Shown: one piece after another, positions 53,671-62,708 of the stretch
Position numbering within the stretch: the first letter of the stretch is position 1
Layout: each line of letters starts with the position of its first letter
Assembly (NCBI RefSeq): GCF_002001205.1
Contig: NZ_MUNZ01000180.1
Coordinates: 1-64,000, forward strand
Direction of reading: 5' to 3'
Length of the DNA: 64,000 nucleotides
DNA from: Hydrogenophaga sp. A37
Lineage (GTDB): Bacteria > Pseudomonadota > Gammaproteobacteria > Burkholderiales > Burkholderiaceae_C
Notes under the pieces: generated by a model
What the model was told of the DNA's origin: nothing
Seen by the model: the letters and a program-made list of their open reading frames with translations, nothing else
Database searches by the model: none
Program-made: the position numbers and the translations under genes

Positions 53671-53939
53671 GAGGGATGTTCTCTGTCAGTGGGCGCAACC
53701 CAATGTAACGACCAGGGTGAAGGCTTGATGTTCAAGGGATTCGAGCGTAGTCTGCGGTTGTCGGTCATCACGACCGGCATTCAGCCAGCAACGCGGTGCA
53801 GCCGCTCACTGGCCCCCAACGGGAGCAATCTCTTGCTTCCAGGCTGGAGAGACATCCAACTCCCTCCGCCAAAACCGACGGCAAGTGCAAATTGCCCGCC
53901 GTCAACCCCGGAGGGCCCTGCCCGCCGGGGTTTCTTTTT
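53671..53939 (+). ncRNA. Candidate structured non-coding RNA (6S-like architecture, unassigned)
   Basis: The 721-bp gap 53328-54048 has no convincing ORF. Its + strand can form a closing helix between GAGGGA (53671-53676) and TCCCTC (about 53861-53866), continued by TGTTCTC with GAGAGACA. An inner helix pairs CAGTGGGC (53687-53694) with GCTCACTG (53804-53811). A small hairpin GGGAGCAA-TCTC-TTGCTTCC (53821-53840) lies on the 3' side, and further hairpins are CTTGA-TGT-TCAAG and CGGTC-ATCAC-GACCG. The rod with a 3'-side hairpin recalls 6S RNA, and the length (about 190 nt before the terminator) fits, but I cannot match sequence. A terminator follows. Confidence 0.45.
53877..53939 (+). terminator. 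Strong rho-independent terminator preceded by a second hairpin
   Basis: AACCCCGG (53904-53911) pairs with CCGGGGTT (53925-53932) around a 13-nt loop and is followed by TTTCTTTTT, a classical intrinsic terminator on the + strand. Directly upstream GACGGC (53877-53882) pairs with GCCGTC (53898-53903). It lies 110 bp before the DUF349 gene, so it must end a transcript that starts in the intergenic region. Confidence 0.8.
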
Positions 53940-54048
53940 GGGGGTGCGCGGGCGGAAAGGGCGTTCCTGGCAACACCAGCGACAATAGAGTGGTTTGTCC
54001 ATGACACCGGCCCGGTGCTGACACATCCTCTCTTTTCGAACCACCTGT

Positions 54049-56787
54049 ATGTCGCTGTTCTCTCTGCGCAAGAACCCTGTTCAGTCCAATACTCCCGCCC
54101 CTGCTGTGAACACGTCTGTCTCCTCAAAAAGTGCTTCTTCCTCTCAACCACACCCCCTTGATGCGGTGACGGGCGGGGCTTTCTCGGCGCCCACATCCGG
54201 TGAGCGGGCTGCCCGCATCCGTGAGTGGCTGGTCACCGAGCCAGGGTTGGAGCAGATGAACGAGGTGTTCAAAGAGCTGTCGCAGCGAGATCGGGGCGCC
54301 GCCAAGCCCCTGAAAGAGAAACTGGATGAATACAAGCGTCAGAAGGCGCAGGAGCACATCGCGGTGGAATGGGCTCAGAAGGCCGAGAGCCTGATCGCGC
54401 AGCCCCGCCTGAATCTCGCCGATGCCATGGCCTGGCAGCGAGACGCTGCAAGGGCGGGTGCGCCGCTGTCACGTGAGCCCCTGGCAGGGCTCAAGGTCTC
54501 GCTCGCCGAGCGGGTCAAAGCGATTGAAGATCTGCAGCACCGGGTACAAGTTGAGCGTGAATCTGCGGTGTTGATGGCGCAGCGCATTGAAGTGCTGTCC
54601 ACAAAGCCATGGCGTGAAGCCCTGGCGAGCGCGCCGTCCTTGCAGGCCGATGTGGTGGAGTGGCAGCGCCAGGCCAGCGGTCTGGCCGACGATGCCCAGT
54701 GGCCCAGCGTCGAACCCAAGTTTCCGCCCATGCTCGACGCCTCGCGCAACCAGCTCCAACTGGTGTGGGACGCCTTTGAAGCCGCACTGGCCCAGGCCGT
54801 GGCGGCCGACGCCGATGCCAAGGCTCCGCTGCCTGCGGTGCCTGTGTGGGCCGACGAGTTGCGTTTGGCGAGGGGCGAGGCGGCTGCGGTTCCGGCCGAA
54901 AAGGCCGCGCACGATGCGCAGGCCGCTCAGGAGCGCCGTGCCAAGGTGCTGGCCGAACTTGATCGCGCCCTGGGCGTGCTGGAACGCGAGCTCGCCGAAG
55001 GGCATGGCAAGGCCACGCCCAAGGCCGCAGCCGATGTGCGTGCGGTGCTCAAGTCGCACAGCCGCCTGATCGGCCCTGAACTTGAAGCCCGTGCCCACGC
55101 CGCGCTCACGCAGGCCGGCGATCTGGAGGACTGGCAGCGCTGGCGCGCCGACCAGCTGCGCGAGGAACTGGTGAAAAAAGCCGAAGCCTTGCTGCAGGCA
55201 CCCGAAGGCCAGCGCATCGGCGGGCGCAAGATGCAGGAGACCCTGCGCAGCCTGCGCGACCAATGGAAAACCACCGACCAAGGTGGCCAAGCCAATCACG
55301 CGCTGTGGAAACGGTTTGACGAAGCCTGCTCCGAGGCTCACAAAGTGGTCGAGATTTGGCTCATCCAGGTGCGCCAGCAGGCCGACGCGCACAGGGCGCA
55401 GCGCCTGGCCATCATCGAAGAACTCAAGGCTTGGACCGACGCTCATACGGACAACACCGACTGGAAGGCCCAGGTGCGTGAGTTGCATGCGTTCTCGGAG
55501 CGCTGGCGAGAAGCCGGCCACCTAAGCGAGAAGGCGTTCGCCGAGATGCAGCCGCTCTGGAAAGGCGCCATGCACACGGCGCACGCTGGGCTGGAAGCTG
55601 CACAAGCGCAGAGCGTCGCACGGCGCCGTGCACTGATCGAAGAGGCCGCCACCATGGGCGCTGCGCCGCAGTTGCGAATCGATGCCGTCAAGGCACTGCA
55701 GCAGCGCTGGCAGGCCGAAGCCCATGCTGTGCCGTTGGAGCGCAAACAGGAGCAAAAGCTCTGGGAGGCCTTCCGCCAGCCGATCGACGAGGCCTTCGCC
55801 CGCAAGAGCAGTGAGCGCGAGAAGGCCGCAACCGCACTGAACGCGCACGACCAAAGTGTGCTGGATGCTTCGCAAGCTGTGGATGCCGCCATTGCCAGTG
55901 GCGACGCCCCGCAGATCCGTGCAGCGATGGCCGCGCTGGAAGCGGCGTTGCGGGGGCAGGCTTTGGCTGCGGCTGCTGCGCCGGCACCCGAGGCCGCCGT
56001 CAAGGCTGTTGCGGCGGAGCCAATCGCAGCATCTGCTGATGAGTCACTGATGGACGAGGCTGCTGGCGAATCGGTGCCAGTTGAGGCAACCACCGCCGAA
56101 GCTGTGGTGCCTGCCAAACCCGTTGCTCCACCGAAGAAGATTGTGGCCGTGCGCGGCGATGATCGCCCAGGCATGAAGAAAACCGAGCCCGCTGGCCGAG
56201 ACGACCGCCGTGGCCCCGCGGGCCGCGACAGCCGAGATGCGCGGGGTGGTTTCGGTGCGCGTGGGGAGGGGCGTGAGGGCAGGGGTGGTGAGCGTTTTGA
56301 TCGCGAACCGCGTGGCCCGGCCTTGCCTCGTTTGGGTGATGCCGCCTTCCGCGCTCAACGCAATGCCATCGAACACGCTGAGGCCGCGCTGCGCAAGCTT
56401 GCTGCCCAGGCTCACGGCGAGGTGCTGACCCAACTGATGACGGCATGGGAGCAGCGCGACGCGGCCCAATTGCCCGCGGCCCAGGCCTTGGGTTCTCGTG
56501 TGAATGCGGGAACGCGGAGCACCTGGACGCAGAGCGTGGCGGCTCCAGCGGTCGCTGCGGTGCCGTCCGATGCCTTGTTGCGCCTGGAAATGGCGGCCGA
56601 GGTGCCGACGCCAGCCGAGCATTTGGACGCGCGCCGCATGCTGCAGCTGCAACTTCTGACGCGCCGCCACGACGCGCCGCCGACCGAAACCTGGGCGCAA
56701 GACGTGGGCCGTGTGTTGGCTGGACCTTTCGAGGCGAACGCCGCTCGGCGCCTGCAGAACACGCTTAAGGTGTTGTTGAAAAAGTAA
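54049..56787 (+). CDS. DUF349 domain-containing protein
   Basis: 912-aa cytoplasmic protein with repeated DUF349 segments, helical and rich in Ala, Glu, Gln and Trp. Examples of the repeated pattern are GGRKMQETLRSLRDQWKTTD (about residue 391 onward), NTDWKAQVRELHAFSERWRE and RIDAVKALQQRWQAEAHAV. A low-complexity Arg/Gly/Asp-rich region (ARGGFGARGEGREGRGGE, about residues 740-760) suggests RNA or DNA contact. The function is not established. The start ATG 54049 (MSLFSLRKN) follows the terminator region. It ends just before a GC-rich repeat. Confidence 0.85.
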   Translation: MSLFSLRKNPVQSNTPAPAVNTSVSSKSASSSQPHPLDAVTGGAFSAPTSGERAARIREWLVTEPGLEQMNEVFKELSQRDRGAAKPLKEKLDEYKRQKAQEHIAVEWAQKAESLIAQPRLNLADAMAWQRDAARAGAPLSREPLAGLKVSLAERVKAIEDLQHRVQVERESAVLMAQRIEVLSTKPWREALASAPSLQADVVEWQRQASGLADDAQWPSVEPKFPPMLDASRNQLQLVWDAFEAALAQAVAADADAKAPLPAVPVWADELRLARGEAAAVPAEKAAHDAQAAQERRAKVLAELDRALGVLERELAEGHGKATPKAAADVRAVLKSHSRLIGPELEARAHAALTQAGDLEDWQRWRADQLREELVKKAEALLQAPEGQRIGGRKMQETLRSLRDQWKTTDQGGQANHALWKRFDEACSEAHKVVEIWLIQVRQQADAHRAQRLAIIEELKAWTDAHTDNTDWKAQVRELHAFSERWREAGHLSEKAFAEMQPLWKGAMHTAHAGLEAAQAQSVARRRALIEEAATMGAAPQLRIDAVKALQQRWQAEAHAVPLERKQEQKLWEAFRQPIDEAFARKSSEREKAATALNAHDQSVLDASQAVDAAIASGDAPQIRAAMAALEAALRGQALAAAAAPAPEAAVKAVAAEPIAASADESLMDEAAGESVPVEATTAEAVVPAKPVAPPKKIVAVRGDDRPGMKKTEPAGRDDRRGPAGRDSRDARGGFGARGEGREGRGGERFDREPRGPALPRLGDAAFRAQRNAIEHAEAALRKLAAQAHGEVLTQLMTAWEQRDAAQLPAAQALGSRVNAGTRSTWTQSVAAPAVAAVPSDALLRLEMAAEVPTPAEHLDARRMLQLQLLTRRHDAPPTETWAQDVGRVLAGPFEANAARRLQNTLKVLLKK

Positions 56788-56865
56788 CGCCCCCACAGTG
56801 CTGCGCGCGCCCTCATGGGGCGACGTGAGCGGCCCGGCGAAGCCGGTTCTGCCGCCGGCCGCCGC
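56788..56865. repeat. GC-rich dispersed repeat between DUF349 gene and mtfA
   Basis: The segment starts CGCCCCCACAGTGCTGCGCG and includes the box GGCCCGGCGAAGCCGGTTCT, almost identical to the box at 12605-12624. It fills the 80-bp gap between two convergent genes exactly. It may act as a bidirectional terminator or be a mobile REP-like unit. Confidence 0.6.
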
Positions 56866-56867
56866 AT

Positions 56868-57761
56868 TCAGGGTGGGTAATGAACCCCACTCCTGATCGC
56901 TGCTGGGGCCGCTCTGAAGAACCCATCGTATAGCTGCAGCAGGCGGGGGAACTCATGGGCAAACCGCTCGCGGCTGACGAAGTAAGCCTCGCAGGTCACT
57001 GCAAAAAACTCCGCCGGGTGGGTGGCCGCGTAGTCGTCCAGCCAAGGTGCTTCACCGCCGAAACGCTCGGCCATGGCCACTGACTCGCAAAACTGTGAAT
57101 ACGCTGCTTGCATGACACTGCGCCAGTGTTCGCGTGCGGCGGCCGCATTGGGTTTGTCCAAGAACCCAATGGGCAAGGGCGGCGCGCCATCGGGGCTTTG
57201 CCCTCGTTGAATGCCATGCATGTCGAACTTGTGAACAAACTCGTGGATCACGACGTTTTTTCCCTGCGGGGCCAGCTCGGCGGCTCGGGCCACGTCTTGC
57301 CAGCTCAGCATGATCGGCCCGCGGTCCATGGCTTCGCCCGCCAGCACTTCGCTGTAGCGGTGCACCACCCCCACCCCGTCAGTGACTTCACGCTGAGCCA
57401 CCGCAGCGCCGGGTTGCACCACGATACCGACGAAATCGCTGTACCAGTTGAGGGCCTGTATCGGGTTTCGTGTTATCTCTCCCGAAGGCAGGCCGACATG
57501 CAGCAGCGGCAGACAGGCCTGAGCCGCAATGTTCAAAGCCATGGCGTCGGTGATCTTCAGTCCGTGCGCGCCATGAAATTCTTTCTCTTGCAGAAAGTGC
57601 CCACAGAGGACACGGAGCTGCGCCAGCGATGTTGGAGAAAGCTCGGCCAGAAAGGGCAACGTGTGCACCGTCTGGTTCCATAGGCGGTCGTTGATGGTGG
57701 GGGTGGGGCGGATGCGGCGCGGCAGCCAGGACTGGATCGAGCGGAGCAGGGTGTGGACCAT
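56868..57761 (-). CDS. mtfA: Zinc-dependent peptidase, MtfA family (M90)
   Basis: 297-aa MtfA-like metallopeptidase. The zinc motif is NVVIHEFVHKFDMHGI (HExxH form HEFVH), and the third ligand region is HPAEFFAVTCEAYFVSRE. FLAELSPTSLAQLRVLCGHF is the N-terminal family signature. In E. coli MtfA binds Mlc and regulates ptsG; here the physiological target is unknown. The start is ATG 57761 (MVHTLLRS), with GTG 57770 as an alternative. It follows lpxH by about 20 bp. Confidence 0.9.
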   Translation of the reverse strand: MVHTLLRSIQSWLPRRIRPTPTINDRLWNQTVHTLPFLAELSPTSLAQLRVLCGHFLQEKEFHGAHGLKITDAMALNIAAQACLPLLHVGLPSGEITRNPIQALNWYSDFVGIVVQPGAAVAQREVTDGVGVVHRYSEVLAGEAMDRGPIMLSWQDVARAAELAPQGKNVVIHEFVHKFDMHGIQRGQSPDGAPPLPIGFLDKPNAAAAREHWRSVMQAAYSQFCESVAMAERFGGEAPWLDDYAATHPAEFFAVTCEAYFVSRERFAHEFPRLLQLYDGFFRAAPAAIRSGVHYPP

Positions 57762-57780
57762 TTGCCGCACATGGAGGCGC

Positions 57781-58599
57781 TCACGCCGTCTTCAATGGCA
57801 GGCGCTGCAGTCCTGTTGCGGTGAGCCGCAGCACTTCGGCTCGGGGGGGCTGGGCCTCGGCGTCCCAGTCGCTGAGCACGAAGCGTTTCAGGCCATCGCC
57901 CAGATCGTGGGTGGCGGGTCGGTGGGTGTGGCCGTGAATCAGCGTTTGGGCTCCGGCTTGCTGCAGCCACTGGCGCGCGGCTGGAGTGTCCACATCTGCC
58001 CAGAGCTGAGGGTCGTGGGCACTGTTGCGTTTGCGGGCCTCGCTCTGCGCACGAAGTCCGCGCGCGACGGCTTCCCGTTCGATCAGCGATTGCGCAAGAA
58101 AGGCGGATTGCCACTCGGGGCTGCGCACCTCTGCGCGAAATTGCATGTAGTCGGTGTCGTCCAGGCACAAGGCGTCGCCGTGGCTGAGCAGCCAGCGCTG
58201 TCCCTGGAACGCCAGCACCGTGGGGTCGGCGAGGGCATGCATGCCGAAGGCGCTCATGCCCTCATGGCCGAGCAGGAAGTCGCGGTTGCCGGCCATGAAA
58301 TACACCGGTGTGTGTTGGCTGTGGGCATGTAGCAGGTCGGCGCAGCGGCGCCAGAACGCGGGGTCAATCCTGTCGGCAGGTGCCTCCAGCACATCGTCGC
58401 CTACCCAGACTTCAAACAGGTCACCCAGGATGAACAGCGCATCGGCCCGCTCGGTGGGGGGGCGCTGCAGGAACCGCTGCCAGCAAGCGAAGGTGGCGGG
58501 GTGGGATGCCTGCAGATGCAGGTCGGAAATGAAATCGACCGCTTGCCACTGCGCGGGAGCACGCAATTCGGCGAAGCGGTCGGTGAGCGAGGCGTTCAT
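57781..58599 (-). CDS. lpxH: UDP-2,3-diacylglucosamine diphosphatase
   Basis: 272-aa LpxH, which hydrolyses UDP-2,3-diacylglucosamine to lipid X in lipid A synthesis at the inner face of the inner membrane. All metallophosphoesterase motifs are visible: VDFISDLHLQ (D-x-H), FILGDLFEVWVGDD (GD-x2-D), MAGNRDFLLG (GNRD), LLSHGDALCLDD, and LIHGHTHRPATHD (GHTH). It precedes mtfA and follows ppiB. Confidence 0.96.
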   Translation of the reverse strand: MNASLTDRFAELRAPAQWQAVDFISDLHLQASHPATFACWQRFLQRPPTERADALFILGDLFEVWVGDDVLEAPADRIDPAFWRRCADLLHAHSQHTPVYFMAGNRDFLLGHEGMSAFGMHALADPTVLAFQGQRWLLSHGDALCLDDTDYMQFRAEVRSPEWQSAFLAQSLIEREAVARGLRAQSEARKRNSAHDPQLWADVDTPAARQWLQQAGAQTLIHGHTHRPATHDLGDGLKRFVLSDWDAEAQPPRAEVLRLTATGLQRLPLKTA

Positions 58600-58629
58600 G
58601 AAGAAGGGGGCCGAAGCCCCCGCAGGTGG

Positions 58630-59142
58630 TCAGAGTGCGACGGCTTTTTCGATGATCACGTCGTCCTTGGGCACATCGTCGTGGAAGCCTTTGCGGCCTG
58701 TGGCAACGCCCTCGATTTTTTTCACGATGTCCGAACCCGACACCACCTTGCCGAACACGGCGTAACCCCAGCCTTGCGCGCTGGGCGCCGTGTGGTTCAG
58801 GAAGCCGTTGTTGGCCACGTTGATGAAGAACTGCGCACTGGCGGAGTGCGGGTCGTTTGTGCGGGCCATGGCGACCGTGTAGAGCTCATTGCGCAGACCG
58901 TTGTTGGCTTCGTTGTTGATGGGGGCGTCCGACGGCTTTTGGTTCATGCCGGGTTCGAACCCGCCACCTTGCACCATGAAGCCCGGGATGACCCGATGGA
59001 ACACCGTGTTGTTGTAGTGACCCTTGTTCACGTACGACAGAAAGTTGGCGGTGGACAGCGGCGCTTTGTCGGCGTCGAGTTCGAGTGTGATGACGCCAAA
59101 GTTGGCGATGTGCAGTTCGACTTGGGGGTTGGCCATGTTCAT
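58630..59142 (-). CDS. ppiB: Peptidyl-prolyl cis-trans isomerase (cyclophilin, cytoplasmic)
   Basis: 170-aa single-domain cyclophilin without signal peptide. The active-site segments are [20 protein letters not shown] (catalytic Arg in FHRVI) and [18 protein letters not shown], then [16 protein letters not shown]. It catalyses prolyl isomerisation in the cytoplasm. The start 59142 overlaps the ppiA stop; the second Met (59136, MANPQVE) has better spacing from GGAGA and may be the true start. Tandem cytoplasmic and periplasmic cyclophilins are common in Burkholderiales. Confidence 0.93.
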   Translation of the reverse strand: MNMANPQVELHIANFGVITLELDADKAPLSTANFLSYVNKGHYNNTVFHRVIPGFMVQGGGFEPGMNQKPSDAPINNEANNGLRNELYTVAMARTNDPHSASAQFFINVANNGFLNHTAPSAQGWGYAVFGKVVSGSDIVKKIEGVATGRKGFHDDVPKDDVIIEKAVAL

Positions 59143-59861
59143 TTCTCCAGAGTGGCTTTGAGGATGGTGACTTGTGTTTTGGGTACGTCGGAAGGGAAGG
59201 GGCCGCCTGAACCGGTGGGCACTTCCTTGATCTTGTTGACCACGTCCATGCCGCTCACCACCTTGGCGAACACCGTGTAGCCGAACAGCGGGTCCGCACG
59301 CAGAAGGTTGGCACGGGGCGTGTTCTCGTACACGCGGCCGCCGTATTCAAAGCGGGGCACCGGATCGCCAGGAGGGATGGGCGTCGGGTCCAAAAAGGCA
59401 TTGTCCTTCACGTTGATGAAGAACTGCGACGAAGCCGAGTTTGGATCGTTGGTGCGGGCCATGGCCACGGTACCGACCACATTGCGAGGGCCTCCGCGCT
59501 CGATGGCGGCCTGGCCTTCGTGGACCACTGGGGCGCGTGTGGGCTTTTGTTTGTAGCTGCTGTCGAATCCGCCGCCCTGGACCATGAAATTGCTGATCAC
59601 GCGGTGAAAGACCGTGCCGTCGTAGTGCTTGTCGCGGACGTACTGCAGAAAGTTGTCGACGGTTTTGGGTGCTTTGTCTGGATACAGTTCCATCACGATA
59701 TCGCCCATGGATGTGGTCAGGCGCACTTTCGGGTGGGCTGTCGGCGCAGGAGCAGGCGCCGGGTTCTGTGCATGGGCAGAAAAGGACAGCAGTGCGGCCA
59801 CAGCCGATGCGGTCAAAAGACGGCGACAAGCGCCAGATGTTGCCTTGCGCAAACGGGACAT
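59139..59861 (-). CDS. ppiA: Peptidyl-prolyl cis-trans isomerase (cyclophilin, periplasmic)
   Basis: 240-aa cyclophilin with a signal peptide ([20 protein letters not shown], cleavage near AHA-Q) and a short Pro/Ala linker. Motifs are [20 protein letters not shown] and [18 protein letters not shown]. An insertion after FLD ([20 protein letters not shown]) is longer than in E. coli PpiA. It folds periplasmic or outer-membrane proteins. Start ATG 59861 shares one base with the L,D-transpeptidase stop. Confidence 0.92.
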   Translation of the reverse strand: MSRLRKATSGACRRLLTASAVAALLSFSAHAQNPAPAPAPTAHPKVRLTTSMGDIVMELYPDKAPKTVDNFLQYVRDKHYDGTVFHRVISNFMVQGGGFDSSYKQKPTRAPVVHEGQAAIERGGPRNVVGTVAMARTNDPNSASSQFFINVKDNAFLDPTPIPPGDPVPRFEYGGRVYENTPRANLLRADPLFGYTVFAKVVSGMDVVNKIKEVPTGSGGPFPSDVPKTQVTILKATLEK

Positions 59862-61363
59862 CAAGGGATTCCTTCGTAGAAAATTTTCCACTGGCCGCTT
59901 TCGCGCGCCCAGTATTGGCGACGGGTGATACCACGGCTCTGGCCCAATGCCACCTCTCCGAAAGTCACCACCATGGTGTCTTGATTGTCTTGCCAACGCA
60001 GCATGGACAGGTCTTTGAGTTGCAGCTCACGTGGACCTTTGGGGCCGAGCATCTCCGACTCCATGCGCGTCCACCATTGATCGCGCTCTTTGCCAGGGTT
60101 CTGAAAGCGACTGGAGTAAAAGTCTTTGAATCGATCGATGTGCCCTTCGCTTTTCGCGTTGCGCCACGACTCAAGCGAAGCTTCGAAGTCTTTCCGGTCT
60201 GTGCTCAGCGTGTCAGGCTGCACCCACTGCAGCTCGGGTGCGATCACCACCGGGGTGGTTCGAATCTGAATGGTCGAGAGCAGCTTTTCCAGGTCAGGAT
60301 TCGATAACACCACACAGCCGTCCGAAGCCTGCGGCGCGCGCACAAATTGCTCCCTGGGCGTGCCATGCAGCCAGATGCCGCTGCCGGTCTTGCCGCGCTG
60401 CACGTCGAGCGGATTGGGGTAATTGATCGGCAAGGCGCCCACCCCGTAAAGGTCGGGCAGATTGTCTGGGTTGAGGTTGCTGGTGATGTAGTACACGCCC
60501 AGCGGCGTGCGCTTGTCACCTTCCACCGCTTTTTCGATACCCGACAGGCCCACCGAAATGTAGAAGTCGCCCAGCAACTTCAGCTTGGGTGGTGGCGCAA
60601 GCACGCTGCCAGAGGCCGATGGCGTCTGGTTTTCAAACAGGTACAGCCTGGAGCGCGACGCATCCACCGCAATGGCATGGCGGCTCTGAGACGACAGGGC
60701 AAGGAACTGGGTAGGAATGCTGCCTTCGGGTGGACGCTCGGTCAGCGCGCTCAGTCGGCGGCGAGATTCTTCACGGAGCGCCGCCAACTGCTGCGCGGCG
60801 GCGCGGGCCTTGGTGTCAGGCACATCGCCGAGTTGGCGAACCGGGCGCATCTGCAGGCTCAACAGGTCACCATGCACCAGGTGGGCGAGGTGAAAATTGG
60901 GGTGGTCACGCACCAGCTGATCGGTTTTTGCTAAAGCCTCCCGGTGCTTTCCCTCACTGATCAGGCGGTAGACCGCGATCAAACGCGCTTCGGCTTGCCC
61001 CAGCAGTGGCGAGACGCGAGCGAGCCCTTCTTCCGACAAACTTTGAGACTGAAGACCCGAAATGACAGTGTCTTTGATGCTTGTCTGAGTCGCGCCTTGC
61101 ATCTTGGCCAGCGCACTGTCCAGCATAGAGGGTGTCGCTGGGGACGACGCGGAGAGCGAGCTGGTGCTGAACTTCAGCTTGTCCAGCGAGGTCTCATGTG
61201 AACCATCGCGATCGACATAAGCAGAAAAAGCAAGCCAAGTTGCAATCGCCGCTCCCAAGGCCAACGTGCCCGTTAACCACCGAGGGACACTGCTGGAGCC
61301 TGTGGGCAGGTAGGCGGTCGGGACGCTGGCGTGCCCTCGTTGAAAGAACCGCCGACCGGCCAT
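59861..61363 (-). CDS. L,D-transpeptidase (YkuD domain) with Cds6-like C-terminal domain
   Basis: 500-aa inner-membrane-anchored L,D-transpeptidase. A transmembrane helix, WLTGTLALGAAIATWLAFSA (about residues 29-48), is followed by a helical region with TPR-like character (SEGKHREALAKTDQLVRDHP), then the YkuD domain: YFISVGL-type strand region, GIWLHGTPREQFVRAPQ and SDGCVVLSNPDLEKL with the catalytic Cys. The C-terminal 110 residues (WRNAKSEGHIDRFKDFYSS to KIFYEGIP) form a Cds6-type SnoaL-like domain. It makes 3-3 cross-links or attaches proteins to peptidoglycan. It shares one base with the upstream TPR gene. Confidence 0.9.
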   Translation of the reverse strand: MAGRRFFQRGHASVPTAYLPTGSSSVPRWLTGTLALGAAIATWLAFSAYVDRDGSHETSLDKLKFSTSSLSASSPATPSMLDSALAKMQGATQTSIKDTVISGLQSQSLSEEGLARVSPLLGQAEARLIAVYRLISEGKHREALAKTDQLVRDHPNFHLAHLVHGDLLSLQMRPVRQLGDVPDTKARAAAQQLAALREESRRRLSALTERPPEGSIPTQFLALSSQSRHAIAVDASRSRLYLFENQTPSASGSVLAPPPKLKLLGDFYISVGLSGIEKAVEGDKRTPLGVYYITSNLNPDNLPDLYGVGALPINYPNPLDVQRGKTGSGIWLHGTPREQFVRAPQASDGCVVLSNPDLEKLLSTIQIRTTPVVIAPELQWVQPDTLSTDRKDFEASLESWRNAKSEGHIDRFKDFYSSRFQNPGKERDQWWTRMESEMLGPKGPRELQLKDLSMLRWQDNQDTMVVTFGEVALGQSRGITRRQYWARESGQWKIFYEGIP

Positions 61364-62430
61364 CAGGAACCTGTGGATTCGCGCACGATCAGCCAGCGAT
61401 TGCCACTCTTGACCATGTCCAGTGTCTTGCGGCTGGACACGCTGAGCGAGTCGGAGGTGTAGTCTTGCTTGAAGCGAGCAGACGCACGGTCGCCCGTGAC
61501 CGTCACGGTGACATCGCTCAGGTCCACGCCAATGCGGTTGCGAGGCATGATCCGCGCCTTGCGATCAGCTTCCCAGGCGCTGCGTGACTGGCCTCCGGGC
61601 GGCGTGAAATTACCGGCGTATGCGCCCAAATAGCCTGTCATGTTTTTGCTGGCCCAGGCCTTGGCCCAGGCCTGAACCGCCGCCTCGACATCGGCCTGGG
61701 CATTGCCAGCCGCGGGGGCTTGTATAGCAGCAGTTGAAGGAGGTGTTGCCGATGGCGTCGTTGCAGTAGCAGGTGGTGCAACGGGCGGTTTGGTTGCAGA
61801 GGCCACAGGTGGCGTCACCGTGGTTGTGGGCTTGGTGCCCTTGGTGTCTACAGCAAATAGGTTGCGGATCAGATTCAGCTTGGGAGCAACCGCAGGGTTT
61901 CCAGCATCGAGCTGCAGGGCTTTGCTGTAAGCCTGACTGGCCAGCTTGGCGTACACGTCGCCCAAGTTTTCATGGGCTGTGGCGTAGCTTGGGTTGGTTC
62001 GGATGGCCATTTCCAGCGCTGCACGCGCCTTGTCGAACTGGCTCTGGCCGGCGTACAACACGGCCAAGTTGTTGTAGGGCTCGGGCAACTCGGGGAAATC
62101 TTCCGTCAGTTTGGAAAACGTTGCTATGGCCTCTGCGGGTTTGCCGCCTTCGGTCTGTATGACGCCCTTGATGAAGCGCATCTGAGGATCACGAGGCTTT
62201 CCTGCGAGGTACTGGTCCACCTTGTTGAGCGCTTCTGTTAATTGGCCAGCTCGCATCAGGCGGTTGACTTCGGCATAGTCGTCAGTTTGAGCCATGACAA
62301 ATGACGAGGCCAAGGCGGCTGACACGGCCACGGTCAATGCCATCAGGCGCAGCGGGGCCGCGACCCGGGTGTGGACAAGGCCACGAACGGAAGTGGTCAG
62401 GACAGAGGATGTTTTCATGGGGTGGATCAT
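61363..62430 (-). CDS. TPR protein with Cds6-like C-terminal domain
   Basis: 355-aa exported protein. Its signal peptide is RLMALTVAVSAALASSFVMA, followed by TPR repeats (LMRAGQLTEALNKVDQYLAG, YNNLAVLYAGQSQFDKARAA, ENLGDVYAKLASQAYSKALQ). A low-complexity Thr/Pro/Ala linker joins a C-terminal SnoaL/Cds6-like domain (VQAWAKAWASKNMTGYLGAY to WLIVRESTGS), the same type as in the L,D-transpeptidase downstream. It probably assists that enzyme in the periplasm. The start 62430 has GAGG 5 nt upstream; ATG 62418 is the alternative. Confidence 0.85.
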   Translation of the reverse strand: MIHPMKTSSVLTTSVRGLVHTRVAAPLRLMALTVAVSAALASSFVMAQTDDYAEVNRLMRAGQLTEALNKVDQYLAGKPRDPQMRFIKGVIQTEGGKPAEAIATFSKLTEDFPELPEPYNNLAVLYAGQSQFDKARAALEMAIRTNPSYATAHENLGDVYAKLASQAYSKALQLDAGNPAVAPKLNLIRNLFAVDTKGTKPTTTVTPPVASATKPPVAPPATATTPSATPPSTAAIQAPAAGNAQADVEAAVQAWAKAWASKNMTGYLGAYAGNFTPPGGQSRSAWEADRKARIMPRNRIGVDLSDVTVTVTGDRASARFKQDYTSDSLSVSSRKTLDMVKSGNRWLIVRESTGS

Positions 62431-62708
62431 GGGACCTCAGGTGGCGAAAGCGGCAAGGCGAGGGCCTGAAACGGTCAGCTTACAAGACTATAGCGCTCTG
62501 GCAGGCACGGCTGAATGGCATCAGGCTGGCTATACTGACACATTGTATCTGAGGGTACTCGCCAGGAGGCTCCTCGCTGGCGCGATGTCAGCCTCGTCTG
62601 CGCACCCACTCCCCCTTGTTTTTATTGCTCCAGATTGCCTCGTTTGAGCGCTCCGTCGGCTTTCTATCGTCGAGGTCGGTACAACGTGTTTCTGGCAATG
62701 TTTCCTAC
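62431..62708. promoter_or_regulatory. Divergent promoter region between TPR gene and cysS
   Basis: 278 bp without a gene. It contains a -10-like TATACT (62531-62536, + strand) toward cysS and TATAGT (62492-62487, - strand) toward the TPR gene, but neither has a good -35 partner. No riboswitch or T-box element was recognised. Confidence 0.35.

Noticed and set aside
53499-53780. 93-codon - strand frame in the intergenic region
   Set aside because: It has no domain, crosses the inverted repeat and the candidate promoter, and its composition is not like the neighbouring genes.
53635-53988. 117-codon + strand frame across the RNA candidate
   Set aside because: It reads straight through the strong terminator hairpin and has no recognisable features.
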